From contig CADCDY010000021.1 of the NCBI GenBank assembly GCA_902800245.1, forward strand, positions 1 through 38,552: a DNA stretch of 38,552 bases, read 5' to 3'. Of the stretch, positions 37,240 through 38,552 are shown in pieces. Source of the stretch: an uncultured Prevotellaceae bacterium (GTDB lineage: Bacteria; Bacteroidota; Bacteroidia; Bacteroidales; Bacteroidaceae). A program made the position numbers and the translations under genes. Within the stretch, counting starts at the first letter, position 1; each line of letters opens with the position of its first letter. Below the pieces are notes generated by a model. The model was not told the DNA's origin. It made no database searches and worked only from the letters and a program-made list of their open reading frames with translations.

Positions 37240-38214
37240 ATGAAACAGAAAATCTATGAGGTCGATAGTGTCGACGGCTATAACAAATGGTACGGTGTGG
37301 AGACGCTGCACCCGTTGGTGACGGTGCTTAACATCAAGGAGAGTCCTGAGTGGCTGAATGGCGCGACGCTTCGCTACGGAGTCTATGGAATCTTCCTGAA
37401 GCAGGGCGCGGGCTGCTCGGCTCGCTATGGACGTGAGAAGTACGATTATCAGGAGGGCACCATCGTGACGCATGCCCCAGGCGAGGTGTTTACCGTTGAA
37501 TGGAAAGGACAAAGCAGCGAGAGCCATCCGAGCTTGCTCGAAGATGGCCGAGTCGCGTTGGACGAAGGCGTAGCCAATAAGGACTTGCCTATGCCACCCT
37601 CACGCGGACTGCTTTTCCATCCCGACCTGCTCTATGGCACGTCGCTGGGCAAAAAGATTAAGGACTATTCGTTTTTCGATTACGGTGATCACGAGTCGTT
37701 GCATCTATCGCAGGCGGAGCGCACGGTCATCATGGCACTGATGGATCAGATTGAGACGGAGATGCAACATGCCATCGACAAACACTCTCAGACTCTCATC
37801 ACAGACACTATCGCCCTGATGCTCGACTACTGTCTGCGCTACTACGACCGCCAGTTCATCACGCGACACAAGGCGAACAGCGAGGTGTTCTTGGCTTTCC
37901 AGCAACAACTGAAGGACTATTTCCTCAATGGTCATCCAGAAAGGAACGGTTTGCCAACAGTTGCCTACTTTGCCGACAAGGCCTGCCTCTCGCCCAACTA
38001 TTTCGGCGACCTCATCAGCAAGGAGAGCGGCACCACCGCCCAGCGCCATATCCAGGATGCCGTCATCGAGCGTTCCAAGCAGCTCCTCATCGAGACCCGT
38101 CTGCCCGTCAGCGAAATCGCCTATCAGCTCGGCTTCGAATATCCGCAACACTTCTCGCGCCTGTTCAAGTCGCGCACAGGTATGACACCAAACCAATACA
38201 GAATGACAGCATAA
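37240..38214 (+). CDS. AraC-family transcriptional regulator
   Basis: A 324-residue regulator with an N-terminal cupin-like sensor domain (about 1-150) and a C-terminal double helix-turn-helix: ACLSPNYFGDLISKESG, then RLPVSEIAYQLGFEYPQHFSRLFKSRTGMTPNQYR, the signature of the AraC/XylS family. A TATCTTCG element (37228-37235) sits directly before the ATG, suggesting a near-leaderless transcript. It lies 48 bp after the hydrolase and 11 bp before the flavoprotein gene, in the same orientation, and probably controls this redox cluster, as AraC genes commonly do next to flavodoxin/reductase genes. The inducer is unknown. Confidence 0.93.
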   Translation: MKQKIYEVDSVDGYNKWYGVETLHPLVTVLNIKESPEWLNGATLRYGVYGIFLKQGAGCSARYGREKYDYQEGTIVTHAPGEVFTVEWKGQSSESHPSLLEDGRVALDEGVANKDLPMPPSRGLLFHPDLLYGTSLGKKIKDYSFFDYGDHESLHLSQAERTVIMALMDQIETEMQHAIDKHSQTLITDTIALMLDYCLRYYDRQFITRHKANSEVFLAFQQQLKDYFLNGHPERNGLPTVAYFADKACLSPNYFGDLISKESGTTAQRHIQDAVIERSKQLLIETRLPVSEIAYQLGFEYPQHFSRLFKSRTGMTPNQYRMTA

Positions 38215-38225
38215 AACAAACAAAG

Positions 38226-38552
38226 ATGAAAAGAGTTATAGTTATATCCACGAGCCTTCGTCATGGCTCAAACAGCGATATGCTCGCTGACCAGTTCGTG
38301 GAAGGTGCCAAGGCTGCCGGAAACGATGTAGAGAAGATTTCGCTTGCAGGTAAGGTTATCCAGTTCTGCAAAGGCTGTTTGGCTTGTCAGAAACTGGGGC
38401 GCTGTGTCATCAACGATGACGTGAACGACATCATGACGAAAGTGCTTCAGGCCGACGTCATCTGCTGGGCTACTCCCATCTACTATTACGAGATGAGTGG
38501 ACAGATGAAGACACTCATAGACCGCATGAACGCTATGTATGAACTGGATTAT
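38226..38552 (+). CDS. NADPH-dependent FMN reductase-type flavoprotein, 3' end cut
   Basis: The ATG at 38226 opens a frame that runs 109 codons to the window edge. It starts MKRVIVISTSLRHGSNSDML, a flavodoxin-type FMN phosphate loop, followed by FCKGCLACQKLGRCVINDD, a cysteine cluster found in the iron-sulfur flavoprotein/NAD(P)H oxidoreductase group, and ADVICWATPIYYYEMSGQMK, the isoalloxazine-contacting segment. The protein is incomplete at the C-terminus (family about 180-200 aa). It is 11 bp after the AraC gene and probably belongs to the same redox cluster. Confidence 0.88.
   Translation, partial: MKRVIVISTSLRHGSNSDMLADQFVEGAKAAGNDVEKISLAGKVIQFCKGCLACQKLGRCVINDDVNDIMTKVLQADVICWATPIYYYEMSGQMKTLIDRMNAMYELDY

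Noticed and set aside
1-38552. tRNA or rRNA genes
   Set aside because: No cloverleaf-type or rRNA-like sequence was recognised in the non-coding gaps by eye. A covariance-model scan would be decisive.

Overview
The window reads as chromosomal DNA of a gut- or rumen-type Bacteroidales, most likely Prevotellaceae (Prevotella/Segatella-like). The signs are Bacteroidetes-type promoters (TTTG, about 20 bp, TAnnTTTG) before many genes, few Shine-Dalgarno sequences, a C10 (interpain/streptopain) protease, Omp28-like proteins, a SusC relic, GH97/GH95/GH31 enzymes, and a recurring short C-terminal tag (Y-x-L-x-G-[RQ] ... G-[ILF]-x-I-x-n-G-x-K) on exported proteins. The species is inferred, not proven.

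Layout. 1-1.7 kb: two divergent paralogous exported DUF4595-like proteins (the left one cut by the window edge). 1.7-4.6 kb: gene-poor and repeat-rich, with two small uncharacterised genes, 7- and 11-bp-period GTGAGGGG repeats, a 22-bp direct repeat, paired 19-bp quasi-palindromes and a possible structured leader. 4.6-13.4 kb: a defence island, all on the + strand, in two promoter-led operons. The first is a P-loop ATPase, a TOPRIM/DUF3226-like protein, a DUF4062-like protein and an HNH nuclease. The second is an unknown 194-aa protein, a McrB-like AAA+ GTPase, a DUF2357/PD-(D/E)xK McrC-like nuclease and a Vsr-like nuclease. Related 11-bp-period AGAGTATGGGT repeats lie just outside both ends.

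13.6-16.7 kb: C10 peptidase, a 49-residue peptide and a four-cysteine TSCPD protein. 16.7-22.2 kb (minus): a five-gene operon for exported thioredoxin-like/Omp28 proteins and an outer-membrane barrel; its first gene, TlpA-like, is frameshifted by an exact 14-bp tandem duplication. 22.2-25.6 kb (minus): priA and asd. 25.7-32.6 kb (minus): a GH31-GH95-GH97 operon, apparently the rest of a polysaccharide utilisation locus whose SusC-like receptor, divergent at 32.76 kb, survives only as a deleted fragment fused to the tail of an MBL-fold hydrolase. 33.5-34.9 kb: a TSUP permease, a small ORF and a truncated DnaQ-like exonuclease, enclosed by an inverted pair of about 85-bp promoter-leader repeats. 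34.9 kb to the end (+): a flavodoxin/cyclophilin-like fusion lipoprotein, an alpha/beta hydrolase lipoprotein, an AraC-family regulator and a partial NADPH-dependent FMN reductase-type flavoprotein.

A thread not explained by the genes is a class of heptamer (7-bp period) tandem arrays. They sit over or beside stop codons inside operons (21.63, 27.65 and 30.17 kb) and have entered reading frames (vsr, and GH31 twice), where they encode in-frame protein insertions.
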